From positions 1 through 64,000 of the forward strand of contig NZ_CP109451.1 of assembly GCF_041438865.1 (NCBI RefSeq): DNA of 64,000 nt. Direction: 5' to 3'. Position numbers and translations under genes: made by a program. Source of the DNA: Streptomyces sp. NBC_01471. Lineage in GTDB: Bacteria > Actinomycetota > Actinomycetes > Streptomycetales > Streptomycetaceae. The notes under the pieces were generated by a model. The model had not been told where the DNA came from, ran no database searches, and worked only from the letters and a program-made list of their open reading frames with translations. The first letter of the stretch is position 1; the number at the start of each line of letters is the position of its first letter. Below are positions 18,097 to 26,631 of this stretch, piece after piece.

Positions 18097-18575
18097 CGGC
18101 TCGGTGATGACATATCCGGCAACTTCCCGTTCACCGTGATCTCCTCGATGAACAGCGGGTTGACGTGCTCGGCATCGAGCCCGCCACTGCCGTAGGGGCG
18201 TGTGACCATCTCCAACTCATGACCGCTGGGGTCGTTGAAGTAGACGCCGCGGCCGTCGTCGAGGCGGTTGATGTTGCCCGCGTCCTGATGCCGGGGGTCA
18301 GCCCAGTACTCCAGGCCCCGCTCCAGCACCCGGGCGAAGATCACATCGAACTCCGCCTCGCTGACCAGGAAGGCGTAGTGCTGCGCCGTGATGTCGCGGT
18401 CGGTGCTCATAAAGTCGAAGGTGACGTCAGGGCTCACCCGCACCATCACGAAGTGGCCCAGCTTCACCGGAGGCTCGAAGCCCATCATGTCGGCCAGAAA
18501 ACGGGCGGAGGCCCCTGCATCGCGGGACCAGACGATCTGGTGGTTCAAAACGCTCATGCACCGAGTGTTCGCCAC
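18093..18575 (-). CDS. VOC-superfamily (glyoxalase/dioxygenase-like) protein
   Basis: About 160 residues with paired beta-alpha-beta-beta-beta modules: VLNHQIVWSRDAGASARFLAD at the start, HYAFLVSEAEFDVIFARVLE in the middle, and GVYFNDPSGHELEMVTRPYG at the end, which holds the usual C-terminal metal-ligand Glu. Possible starts are GTG 18575 and ATG 18557; neither has a strong ribosome-binding site. It is divergent from the Lrp regulator at 18658. Confidence 0.8.
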   Translation of the reverse strand: MANTRCMSVLNHQIVWSRDAGASARFLADMMGFEPPVKLGHFVMVRVSPDVTFDFMSTDRDITAQHYAFLVSEAEFDVIFARVLERGLEYWADPRHQDAGNINRLDDGRGVYFNDPSGHELEMVTRPYGSGGLDAEHVNPLFIEEITVNGKLPDMSSPSR

Positions 18576-18603
18576 GCAACGGCGAAAGCTCCAGGAAGCC
18601 GAC

Positions 18604-18609
18604 TAGAAT
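18604..18609 (+). promoter_or_regulatory. Candidate -10 of the Lrp-type regulator
   Basis: TAGAAT followed by TTGCCA resembles the arrangement in front of the GlxA-type gene at 8697-8709. No good -35 hexamer is seen. Confidence 0.3.
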
Positions 18610-18657
18610 TTGCCAATAACTCCCATGCGATCGGCCCAGAAGAACGAAACTTCACTG

Positions 18658-19635
18658 ATGGATGTTTTAGATCAGCAAATCCTCCAATGCCTGATGCTCG
18701 ACGGGCGAGCCCCGATGAGACGAATCGCCGAGGTAGTGGGGGTATCGGAGCAGACCGCGACCCGCCGCTACCGCACCATGCGCGAGGCAGGTGTGCTCCG
18801 CGTCCTGGTCAGTGAGGCGGCCGCCTCCGCCAGACATCCGCTCTGGCTGCTGCGGTTGCAGTGCCGCCCCACTGCCGCCGCACGCCTTGGCAAAGCGCTG
18901 GCCGCACGCAACGACGTCTCTTGGGTCGCTCTGCACTCCGGCGGCGCGGAGCTGATGTGCACCACGAGCCTGCCCGCCGATACGGAGGGAGGCACGGGAG
19001 TGCTGCCCCGGATCTCGCACACATCAGAAGTGCTCTCGTTCACCACCCACCTGGTGCTGCACTCGTACTCCGGCGGCCCCGCCGAGTGGTCGGGCTTCGA
19101 GGAACCGCTGAGCGAGGACGCGAAACGAGATCTTCTTCAGGGCTGCGATCCACGCCGACGGAAGGCCACGTACAGTCCGGTCCTCCTCGAAGACCGCCCG
19201 CTGTTGGAGGAACTGCGCAAGGACGGCAGATCCACCGCGTCAGCACTGGCCCGCACCCTCAACTGGCCGCTCTCCCGCGTCAGAGGCCGTCTCCAGGCGC
19301 TACTGGACAGTGGCGCGGTCACAGTGGACGTGGACGTGATGCTGGAAGCGTTCGGCTACCACACCTCGGCCACGCTGCTCCTTCATGTCTCACCGGACCG
19401 CATCGTCACGATCTGCGAAACGCTCTCCGCTTATCGACAGACCAGTTGGGTCGCCGCGGTCACGGGCGCCGCGAACATCGTGGCCGCAGTGACCTGCCGC
19501 GACAGCACCGAACTCTTCAGCTATGTCACTGAGCAGTTGGGCAGCCTCCCCGGCGTGACCCACGTCGAGGTCGTCCCGTTGCTCAGCAGGCTCAAGCAGG
19601 CCGCCACCCGAGTGACTGGCGGTCGCCTGGTGTGA
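18658..19635 (+). CDS. Lrp/AsnC-family regulator, two-domain
   Basis: 325 residues and duplicated architecture: HTH (DQQILQCLMLDGRAPMRRIA, about 5-25) with a RAM-like domain, then a second HTH (PLLEELRKDGRSTASALART, about 185-205) with a second RAM-like domain ending FSYVTEQLGSLPGVTHVEVV. Tandem Lrp proteins of about 320-340 residues are common in Streptomyces. The start is uncertain: ATG 18658 begins right at the HTH, ATG 18625 is an alternative. It probably regulates the divergent VOC/FMN-reductase/ABM group. Confidence 0.87.
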   Translation: MDVLDQQILQCLMLDGRAPMRRIAEVVGVSEQTATRRYRTMREAGVLRVLVSEAAASARHPLWLLRLQCRPTAAARLGKALAARNDVSWVALHSGGAELMCTTSLPADTEGGTGVLPRISHTSEVLSFTTHLVLHSYSGGPAEWSGFEEPLSEDAKRDLLQGCDPRRRKATYSPVLLEDRPLLEELRKDGRSTASALARTLNWPLSRVRGRLQALLDSGAVTVDVDVMLEAFGYHTSATLLLHVSPDRIVTICETLSAYRQTSWVAAVTGAANIVAAVTCRDSTELFSYVTEQLGSLPGVTHVEVVPLLSRLKQAATRVTGGRLV

Positions 19636-19768
19636 TCACGTCGGACCTCACTGGTCGGGAGTGAACTTTGACCGACCGACCACCAAGCCGTGCTACGGCC
19701 GCCCGGTGGCAAGGTACCCGCCGACCTGGCCACCGGCCGGCAGGGCACTCCCGCAGGCCGAGGCCCTG

Positions 19769-20015
19769 CAGCCCGGCCGCACCCGCCGTGGCGAGAGCCT
19801 TCTCGAACAGCGGCGTGACCACGGCGTTGAGCCTGCGGTCGAGCCGCTCGATCCGCCCGATCCGTCCGATCCGTCCGATCGCCGCCTCCACGAGCTCCGT
19901 CGGCGACACCACCTTGCGGCGGACCAGGTCGGCTTGAGCCGTCGCGTCCAGCCATGCGAGTTCTTCCTCGGGTATCGAACTTCCCGTCATTTCCTACCCC
20001 TTCAGGCTGTGGTTG
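19769..20015 (-). pseudogene. Duplicated 5' end of amidase gene (copy B)
   Basis: Codons 1 to about 75 and the leader of the amidase at 5248-6711 are repeated here in the same orientation. The copy carries two additional 9-bp units (CCGTCCGAT), giving a GRIGRIGRI tract where the parent has GRI once. After ALATAGAAGLQG the text no longer matches, so no catalytic residue is present. The right boundary of identity (TGGTTG) is the same in both copies. Confidence 0.9.
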
Positions 20016-20292
20016 TGGACTTCAGCACAACCGCGATGACGGGCTTGGACTGCGGGGCGAACCCGGTCGCGGTGTACATGGCGTGCAGGAGTTCGCCGGT
20101 GGTGTCAGCGAAGCCGAGGCCGTGCCGCTCAGCGAAGTCGGCGAGGAAGGGGTGCTGCAGCAGGGCCCGGGCCATCTGGGCGTCGTTCGATGTCCGGATC
20201 GCCGCCCCACCGACGGCCCGCCCCACCCACAGGCAGAACGCCCGAGGAAGCATCGACCGAACCACCTGCAAAGCCACGATCGGGATCGACAT
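20002..20292 (-). pseudogene. Unrecognised C-terminal gene fragment
   Basis: The last 60 residues (MARALLQHPFLADFAERHGL, then GELLHAMYTATGFAPQSKPV) are protein-like but the upstream part is not, and the stop codon lies inside the duplicated amidase leader. Probably the 3' end of a gene truncated by the duplication. Family unknown. Confidence 0.35.
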
Positions 20293-20334
20293 CCTGGCCC
20301 CACCGACCGCTCGACACCCGGCCCCAAGCCCGCA

Positions 20335-21110
20335 CTACGCGGCGTTGGGAAGTCTGCTGTCCCGGGCCATCCAGCGCGGCAGGTACGCGTCCGCGGCGAG
20401 CGCCCGCGGGACCCGGGTGCTCGTCAGCAGGATCGCCATGAACAGCCCCACCAGGGCGAGCGCCGATCCCAGGGAGAGCAGCACCTTCAGCCAGATTCCG
20501 CCCAGGGCGTCGCCGACCACGATGAAGTCGCCCTGGGCCCAGTCGGCGGGCGAGCCCCGGTGCGGCCCGCTGCCGATGGCGGCGGTGGTGGGCAGCAGAT
20601 AGGCGGCCATGATCAGCGGAACCGAGATCACCAGGGCCCGGGTGTAGGTCCGGTGCGTGTCGGCGACTTCGCCCAGCACGGTGCTCGGGCCGTCGAAGCC
20701 GAGGTACAGCCACACGATCACGCTGAGCGCACCGGCCACCGACGAGTGGACGCTCTGCCCCGGCACCATGAAGGGCGAGAGCACGTTGATCCCGTTGCCG
20801 ACCGCATGCCAGATGCCGAGGACCGCCAGCACCGCGAACGGTGCGAGGATCAGCAGCATCATCTCGACCGAGTACTCGCTCACCGCCCTGGAGCCACGGT
20901 AGTTCAGGTACGCCATCGGGACGATGAGGGCGACGGTGACGATCCAGTGCAAGTCCACGACGAAACCGCCGTGGAACAGGTCCACGATCACCAGCCCCTT
21001 CCCGCGGGCGATGTCCGGGACCCCGGTGGCCAGGTAGTCGACCAGCAGGATCGGGTAGAGGGCGAGGTTCAGCACCGACCCGATCGAATTCCAGGCCCCG
21101 AAGACGAATG
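20335..21110 (-). pseudogene. APC-family amino-acid permease fragment
   Basis: About 258 codons of the central part of an APC permease: AFVFGAWNSIGSVLN, VVDLHWIVTVALIVPMAYLN, VAGALSVIVWLYLGFDGPST (the conserved TM6 region) and LGSALALVGLFMAILLTSTR. Family members are about 450 residues; the first four or so and the last two helices are missing. Its 5' side abuts the MFS fragment at about 21111 and its 3' side ends in LPNAA followed by unrelated DNA. Confidence 0.8.
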
Positions 21111-21466
21111 CCGCACCACTGTGGGCACGGGGGCGGTGGGCTGTGTGTCTGCGGGGGTCTTGGGCGTTTTCACCAGGACGGTCAGGGCGAGGACGGCTGC
21201 GGCCAGGAGGGCACCGGCGACGATGAACGTGATGCGGTAGCCGTGCAGGAAACCCTGAAGCTGCAGGGCGCGGGATGCTTCGCCACTGGCCGGGGCACGG
21301 GGGCCGAGGTAGCCGGTGATGGCGGTGAGGTAGAGGGTGTTGAGGAGTGCCGGGCCGAGGGTCGCGCCGATCTGCTGGCTGGTGGTGAGTGCGGCGCCGG
21401 CCACTCCGGCGTCGCGCGGATCGACGCCGGACAGCGCGACGTTGGGGCCTGCCAGGAAGAAGACGA
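21111..21466 (-). pseudogene. DHA2-type MFS transporter, C-terminal fragment
   Basis: About 115 residues: VALSGVDPRDAGVAGAALTT, SQQIGATLGPALLNTLYLTA and a last helix FIVAGALLAAAVLALTVLVK, typical of the end of 14-helix (EmrB/QacA-type) exporters. The rest is absent; the reading frame upstream is antisense to the XRE-cupin gene and not coding in this direction. Confidence 0.75.
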
Positions 21467-21476
21467 ATTCGAGAAC

Positions 21477-22031
21477 GTGCTGGCAGGCGTCGGACCCCGA
21501 CTGCGGGACCTGCGCCGCCGGCACGCCATCACCCTGGCCGCGCTGGCCGAACTCACCGGGATCTCGGAAAGCACACTCTCCCGCCTGGAGGGCGGAGGCC
21601 GCAAACCAAACCTGGAACTCCTGCTGCCCCTGGCCCGGGCCTACAACGTCCCGCTCGACGAGCTCGTCGGCGCTCCGGAGACGGGCGATCCCCGCCTTCA
21701 TCTGCGCCCGGTCACGCGCGGCGGCATGACGTACGTACCGCTGACCCGCAGGCCGGGCGGCACGCACGCGCACAAACTCGTCATCAGCCCCAGCGCCGGC
21801 GAGCCCGGGCTCCGGACGCACGAGGGCTATGAATGGATCTACGTCCTCAACGGCAGGTTCCGCCTTCACCTCGGCGACCGCGTCCTGGTCATGGCGCGGG
21901 GGGAAGTCGCGGAATCCGACACCCACGTCCCGCACTGGCTGGGCCCCGACAACGACCAGCCGGTGGAACTGCTGGTCATCTTCGGCAAGCAGGGCGAACG
22001 CGCCCACCTTCGCGCCCGCCCCACCTCCTGA
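21477..22031 (+). CDS. XRE-cupin regulator
   Basis: About 184 residues: helix-turn-helix (LRDLRRRHAITLAALAELTG, ISESTLSRLEGGGRKPNLE, about 8-60) and a C-terminal cupin (about 85-180: THEGYEWIYVLNGRFRLHLG, then DTHVPHWLGP). Such proteins sense small metabolites through the cupin. The start is unclear. GTG 21477 is used; the frame is open upstream but enters the MFS fragment at about 21466, so the original first residues and promoter may have been replaced. Function may therefore be impaired although the domains look intact. Confidence 0.75.
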   Translation: MLAGVGPRLRDLRRRHAITLAALAELTGISESTLSRLEGGGRKPNLELLLPLARAYNVPLDELVGAPETGDPRLHLRPVTRGGMTYVPLTRRPGGTHAHKLVISPSAGEPGLRTHEGYEWIYVLNGRFRLHLGDRVLVMARGEVAESDTHVPHWLGPDNDQPVELLVIFGKQGERAHLRARPTS

Positions 22032-22139
22032 CGCCCGCGCACCCGGGGCATGCCCTCCCGTTACCGGCCGGATTCGGGGGGCAGTATCGAATCCAGGCCG
22101 TGCCGCCGGTCGCCAAGGCCCCGCTCGCACACGATCGCC

Positions 22140-23128
22140 TCATCGGCCGCGCTGAAACCTGGGCGGACCGGCGGCGGGCCACTGCCTCGTCGGCGTCGGC
22201 GTTCACCAGGTCGGCGTTGACCGCCGCAGCCGCCGCCACACCGGACGCCTGCGCCGCCGGCGGACCGCCCATCGGATCGGTGACGTGTCCCGCCACATAC
22301 ACCCCGGGAGCCTCGGTCGCACCGCCTGGTTCGGCGGGAATACAGGTATCCACACCCATGGGGTGTTCCACCGGACCGACTCCCAGGCCGGAGAGAATCT
22401 CGCTGCGCGCCACGAACCGTGGTGCCACCACCAGCGCGCCCACGGGGACACGCTGGCCCGAGGCCAACCGGGCACCGCTCAGGGCATCGTCCGTGACTTC
22501 CAGGCCGGACACCTCACCCTGCACGACCTCGATGCCGCGTGCCGCGAGGCGCTCCCACTGCCCCTCGCTCGGCTCGGGGCCGGAGTGAAGGAACAGCGTG
22601 ACACGCGGTGACCACTGATGGAACAGCAGCGCCTGGTGCACCGATGCGGCGCTGGTGCCCAGCACCCCGATCGTCCTGTCCCGCACTTCCCAGCCGTGGC
22701 AGTACGGGCAGTGCAGCACGTCGCGCCCCCACCGCGCCAAGAGACCCGGCTCCCCCCGGCAGTTCGTCCACCAGGCCCGTCGTCACCAGCAGACGGCGGG
22801 CACGAAAGGTACGGCCGCTCCGCGTGCCCACGACGAACCCGCCGTCCGTCCGGCATGCCGACGTCGCGCCTTCCTGGAGCAGCGTGCCTCCGTAGAAGGC
22901 GACTTCGATACGACCGGCGCGCAGCAGATCCCGTGGTGACACCCCGTCGCACGACAACAGGCCGTGGGCCGCGTCTGCGGGGGCATTGCGTGGTTGCCCG
23001 GTATCGAGTACCAACACCGAACGCCTGGCCCTGGCCAGGGTCAGCGCACCCGACAGACCTGCGGTTCCACCGCCGACAACAACGACATCGCACTCTTTCA
23101 GCAACTCTTCCGTGTTCACCCAGCACAC
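22140..23128 (-). pseudogene. FAD-dependent thioredoxin-reductase-like oxidoreductase, frameshifted
   Basis: The N-terminal part has the FAD dinucleotide motif DVVVVGGGTAGLSGALTLAR; after LVDELPG the family continues in another frame with LARWGRDVLHCPYCHGWEVR (the CPYC motif of this thioredoxin-reductase-like group) and ends with GVYVAGHVTDPMGG. One G too many in the G run at about 22756-22761 explains the break. The natural stop is also lost, the frame running on into the XRE-cupin 3' end. A sequencing error in the G run is possible. Confidence 0.75.
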
Positions 23129-23204
23129 CGTGCTGCGCCCTCGTCAGTAATGCCGCTCCTCTTGCCGAACCGGCAAGAGATAGCCGGCCGCCGGTCATCA
23201 CCGA

Positions 23205-23345
23205 CGAGAGGTCGCACACTGTGCTCCGCCGCCGCGCGAACGGCGAGAAGGCCGAGGAGATCCAGCCCAGACCTGCTCATCCAGTCCGAGAGCCCTTCAA
23301 CGAACGGCAAGACCGTGACCAGGGCCAAAACCCTCGGCGGCCCTG
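23205..23345 (+). pseudogene. Possible recombinase C-terminal scrap
   Basis: RSHTVLRRRANGEKAEEIQP followed, in another frame, by DLLIQSESPS resembles the tail of actinobacterial resolvase-associated proteins. Very short; low certainty. Confidence 0.25.
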
Positions 23346-23394
23346 CTAGTGCCGTGTCGTGGGGGCGCCCGCCGACGGCGCCCCGGAGCGGGGG

Positions 23395-23640
23395 CGAATT
23401 ACGAACTCGCCTTCCTTGAACGGCTGGTGGCCACACTGGTCCACTTGCGGACCGGGCTGACGCAGGAGGCCCTGGCCGTGGCCTACGGGGTCGGGTCCTC
23501 CAGCACCAGCCGGGTGATCAACGCGCTCAGGCCCCTGCTCGCCGAACGCGGCTTCGCCGTCCCAGACCGGCCCGACTTGCGCCTGCGCACCCTGGAGGAT
23601 GTCTTCGCCTACGCCGAGGCCGAAAAGACCGAACCCCGGC
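23395..23640 (+). pseudogene. Transposase N-terminal fragment (HTH_Tnp_4/DDE_Tnp_4 type)
   Basis: YELAFLERLVATLVHLRTGL, TQEALAVAYGVGSSSTSRVI and LRTLEDVFAYAEAE are the start of an IS5-like transposase with the PF13613-type helix-turn-helix. The catalytic DDE domain is missing. No terminal inverted repeats were found around it. Confidence 0.7.
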
Positions 23641-23703
23641 AGGGGCCCCGATGCGTCGGTACACCGGACGCCGCGAGCACAGCACCGAACCGACGGTGCG
23701 GGG

Positions 23704-24690
23704 TCAGTGCAGCGGCAGGCTTTCGAGGGTGAAGGCCGGGCTGGTCAGCGGATCGCCGTAAAGGAAGGTGTCCATCTGGGAGTTGGACACCAGCAGCTGG
23801 TCCTGGCTCACGGCGACGCCGGTGGTGGTGTCGGCCCCGGGGTAGGTGCGGGCGGAGACGACGGCGGCCCGGGTGGTGTCGCCGGACAGCCGCACCGCGT
23901 CGACCTCGTTGTTCACGGACCGGGCGACGTACAGGGTGTTCCCTTGCCGTGCTATCCCGTCGGCGCTGGCCAGGGCCGGTGCGGTGATCTTGCGGATCTC
24001 GCCGGTGGCGAGGGTGAGCCGGTAGAGCGCGCCGCTGTACCAGTAGCCGATGATCAGCGACTTGCTGTCGGGGGTGGTGACGATGCCGTTGCCGTTGGAC
24101 TGGCCGTCCACGTAGTCCGGCAGGCGGTAGGCCACTTCCAGGGTCCGATGAGCGCCGGTGGCAGGGGCGTTCACCTCGGCGGCCGGAATCCGGTAGACGA
24201 CGGCGCGGAAGGAGTCGGTGATGTAGACGTCCCCGTCGGGGGTGACGGTCTCATCGTTGACGAGGGTCGAGCCGCCTGTATCGGGGACGGTGTAGGAGGA
24301 AACGAGTTTCCCGGTGTTCGTGTAGACGAAGAAGCGTCCGGTGAAGGCACCGGCGACCAGCAGGCGGTTGCCGGCGGTCTTGATCCCGGTGGCCTGAGTA
24401 CGGCTGTCCTGGCCGCCCGGCAGGAAGGGGTCGAGCGTCTTCGCTCCTGGGCGCCCGCGATAGACGGTGCCGTCGGCGATGCTGGCGGTGTAGACGTAGT
24501 GGCGGTCGGCCGCGACGCTCTCCGGGAAGGCCCGACTGCCGTTGACCGTGATCGTGTGGCCGTTGCCCTCGCGGTTGTGGGCGGGCGCGGCGGTGGCGGG
24601 AAGCGTGAGGGCCGCCAGGGTTGCGGACGTCGCGGTGAGGGCGAGGAGCATGCGCCGCCAAGTGGGGTGCGCGGTGGTGCGGGTGGACAT
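23704..24690 (-). CDS. Secreted SMP-30/beta-propeller-like protein
   Basis: 328 residues. Residues 1-36 form a classical signal peptide (TWRRMLLALTATSATLAALT, cleavage near ATAAPA). The mature part has repeated four-stranded blades (SVAADRHYVYTASIADGTVYRG, TPDGDVYITDSFRAVVYRIP, VTTPDSKSLIIGYWYSGALY, SADGIARQGNTLYVARSVNN) as in SMP-30/gluconolactonase-like propellers. Catalytic metal ligands cannot be assigned. AAGG precedes the ATG. It stands alone, upstream of the NmrA gene on the same strand by orientation. Confidence 0.8.
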   Translation of the reverse strand: MSTRTTAHPTWRRMLLALTATSATLAALTLPATAAPAHNREGNGHTITVNGSRAFPESVAADRHYVYTASIADGTVYRGRPGAKTLDPFLPGGQDSRTQATGIKTAGNRLLVAGAFTGRFFVYTNTGKLVSSYTVPDTGGSTLVNDETVTPDGDVYITDSFRAVVYRIPAAEVNAPATGAHRTLEVAYRLPDYVDGQSNGNGIVTTPDSKSLIIGYWYSGALYRLTLATGEIRKITAPALASADGIARQGNTLYVARSVNNEVDAVRLSGDTTRAAVVSARTYPGADTTTGVAVSQDQLLVSNSQMDTFLYGDPLTSPAFTLESLPLH

Positions 24691-24764
24691 CGTGTAGGAC
24701 CTTTCCCCGGGTGACCGGGAGCGACGTGGGCGAGTGGGAGACGGAGCCGGTGGTCGACGGCCTG

Positions 24765-25622
24765 TCAGCGCAGCGCGTCGGCGATCACGTCGGCCGGCGG
24801 CGTGGTCGGCCGCCCGATCAGGCGCCGCAGGTCACCGGAAGCGGTGAACAGCTCGCCGCGACTCATGCCGAGGTCGGCGTCGACAAGGACGTGCGCCAGC
24901 TCGGCGGGCAGGCCGGCGCCGGTCAGCACCTGGGCGAGTCCGTCGGCCGGGAGGTCGCTGTACGTGATCCGCTTTCCGGTGGCGGCCGAGATCGCCGCGG
25001 CGAGCTCGGACAGGGTGAACGCCTCGTCGCCCCCCAGCTCGTACACCTCGCCCGCATGGCCCTCGGTGGTCAGCACGACCGCGGCGGCGTCGGCGTAGTC
25101 GGCGCGGGCCGCGGCGCTGATCCTGCCCTGGCCGGCCGACCCGACAACGGCTCCGTTGCGCAGTACCAGCGGGAGTTGGGCGGTGTAGTTCTCCAGGTAC
25201 CAGCTGTTGCGCAGCAGCACGCTGGGGACTGCGCGCTCCCGCAGGTATTTCTCGGTGGCGCGATGGGTGGAGGCGAGGATCGTGGTGGCCGTGTTTGCGT
25301 GCGACATGCTCGTGTACGCCACCAGCGACACGCCTGCTGCCACCGCGGCGTCGATGGCGCGGCGGTGGTTGGCGACCCGCTCGTCCACGGTCGTGGTCGA
25401 TATCAGCAGCAGCTTGTCCGCGCCCTCGAAGGCCGCCGCGAGGCTGTCCTGCTCCGCGAAGTCGGCCCGGCGTACCACGACGCCGCGGTCGGCGAAGTCC
25501 TTGATCCTGGCGGTATCCCTACTGGTCGCGACGATGTCTGAAGCCGGCACTCCGCGCGCCAGCAGTGTTTCGACGGTGAGCCTGCCCAGCTGACCGGAGG
25601 CTCCGGTGACAACGATTGACAT
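24765..25622 (-). CDS. NmrA-type NAD(P)-binding protein (quinone-reductase/SDR-like)
   Basis: 285 residues. The Rossmann motif GASGQLGRLTVETLLARG starts at residue 6, followed by an NmrA-like fold (KLLLISTTTVDERVANHRRA, YTSMSHANTATTILAS, LRNSWYLENYTAQLP). This is the pattern of NAD(P)H:quinone oxidoreductase 2-like proteins (QorB family). AGGGG is properly spaced before the ATG at 25622. It faces an HxlR regulator across 118 bp, a pairing well known for quinone- or electrophile-responsive loci. Confidence 0.88.
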   Translation of the reverse strand: MSIVVTGASGQLGRLTVETLLARGVPASDIVATSRDTARIKDFADRGVVVRRADFAEQDSLAAAFEGADKLLLISTTTVDERVANHRRAIDAAVAAGVSLVAYTSMSHANTATTILASTHRATEKYLRERAVPSVLLRNSWYLENYTAQLPLVLRNGAVVGSAGQGRISAAARADYADAAAVVLTTEGHAGEVYELGGDEAFTLSELAAAISAATGKRITYSDLPADGLAQVLTGAGLPAELAHVLVDADLGMSRGELFTASGDLRRLIGRPTTPPADVIADALR

Positions 25623-25690
25623 GGGGTCGCCCCTTCCTGTCGCGGACCTCCCGCGGCACGAACCCCAGGATGACCTGGTCGCTCTCTTTT

Positions 25691-25715
25691 GGTAAGGAAC
25701 CACTTCAAGGTAAGG
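25691..25715. promoter_or_regulatory. Direct repeat GGTAAGG in NmrA/HxlR divergent promoter
   Basis: GGTAAGG occurs at 25691-25697 and 25709-25715, 18 bp apart, in the 118-bp space between the two genes. This is a likely site for the HxlR protein (inference). Confidence 0.45.
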
Positions 25716-25740
25716 TGGCCACCCGGACGAAAGTATCGAG

Positions 25741-26151
25741 GTGAGCACTGTGCCGGCCCCCGAGGATGTGATCGAGCCCATACCGTCATGGGACCCGTAC
25801 GCACGTGGCTGCCCCTCGCGTGACGTGCTCGACCAGATCGGCAGCAAGTGGGCGGTTCTCGTGCTGGGCGAACTCGGCAAGCACGGAGCGTGCCGGTTCA
25901 CCCAACTGCGGCAGCGAGTGGCGGGAGTGAGCGAGAAGATGCTCACCCAGACGCTGCGCACCCTCGAACGCGACGGACTGGTCCTGCGGACGGTGTACCC
26001 AGAGGTGCCGACCCGCGTGGAGTACGAGTTGACCCCGCTCGGCCAGACGCTGCGCGGTCCCCTGAGGGCGCTCACGGAGTGGTCGGTGCGGTACATCGAG
26101 GAAGTCCTCGCCGCCCGTGAGGAGTACGACGTCCGAACCACGAGACGTTAG
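25741..26151 (+). CDS. HxlR-family regulator
   Basis: 136 residues: CPSRDVLDQIGSKWAVLVLG, GACRFTQLRQRVAGVSEKML, TQTLRTLERDGLVLRTVYPE and VEYELTPLGQTL are the standard HxlR winged helix, with the single conserved Cys near residue 24 that some members use for redox or electrophile sensing. The start codon is GTG 25741 with no clear ribosome-binding site. Expected to control the divergent NmrA-type gene. Confidence 0.88.
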   Translation: MSTVPAPEDVIEPIPSWDPYARGCPSRDVLDQIGSKWAVLVLGELGKHGACRFTQLRQRVAGVSEKMLTQTLRTLERDGLVLRTVYPEVPTRVEYELTPLGQTLRGPLRALTEWSVRYIEEVLAAREEYDVRTTRR

Positions 26152-26422
26152 TACTGCCACGGTCTTTGTCGTGATGAGATGGAAACGGATGGCGCCCGCC
26201 ACTCACCGCGACGGCATACACACCCGGGCAAGGTGCCGCCGAGGAGCCATGAGCGCAGGTTCGCCCCGCCTCTGAGCAACAAGTGGCCGTTTTCAAAGAG
26301 CGTCATCAGAAGAACTGGCACTCATCGGGTACACACTCCTGCCGACCACCCTTCAGCCGAACCACCAGGCCAACGGACCCTCACATCAATCGCGGGTGAG
26401 GTCGCTAGCGGGGTGACGATTG

Positions 26423-26630
26423 TCAGCGCTCGCGTGCGGTCGAGCTGGTCCAGCTGGCCAGAAGATCGAGTGCCTGGCGTTCGGGTGAGTCGGGCTCGGG
26501 CGAGTAGATGGTGATACGGAGCCCGGGGTCAGCGGTCAGATCGAGGGCTTCGTACGGCAGGGCCAGGTTCCCGACGAGCGGGTGGTGGAGTTGCTTCACG
26601 CCGGAGCGGTGGAACTTCGCGTCGTGGCTA
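26423..26630 (-). pseudogene. XRE/MmyB-like regulator, C-terminal fragment
   Basis: About 68 codons ending at 26423: HDAKFHRSGVKQLHHPLVGN, LALPYEALDLTADPG, YSPEPDSPERQALDLLASW. This is the end of an MmyB-like domain, closely resembling the intact protein at 33722. It is cut exactly where the IS982 end begins (26632), so insertion of that element or a later deletion removed the rest. The 270 bp on its other side (26152-26422) hold nothing I can support. Confidence 0.8.
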
Positions 26631-26631
26631 G

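Noticed and set aside
21069..22130. One 353-residue MFS-like protein on the minus strand
   Set aside because: Only the last 115 residues are MFS; the rest is antisense to the XRE-cupin gene. Annotated as a fragment.
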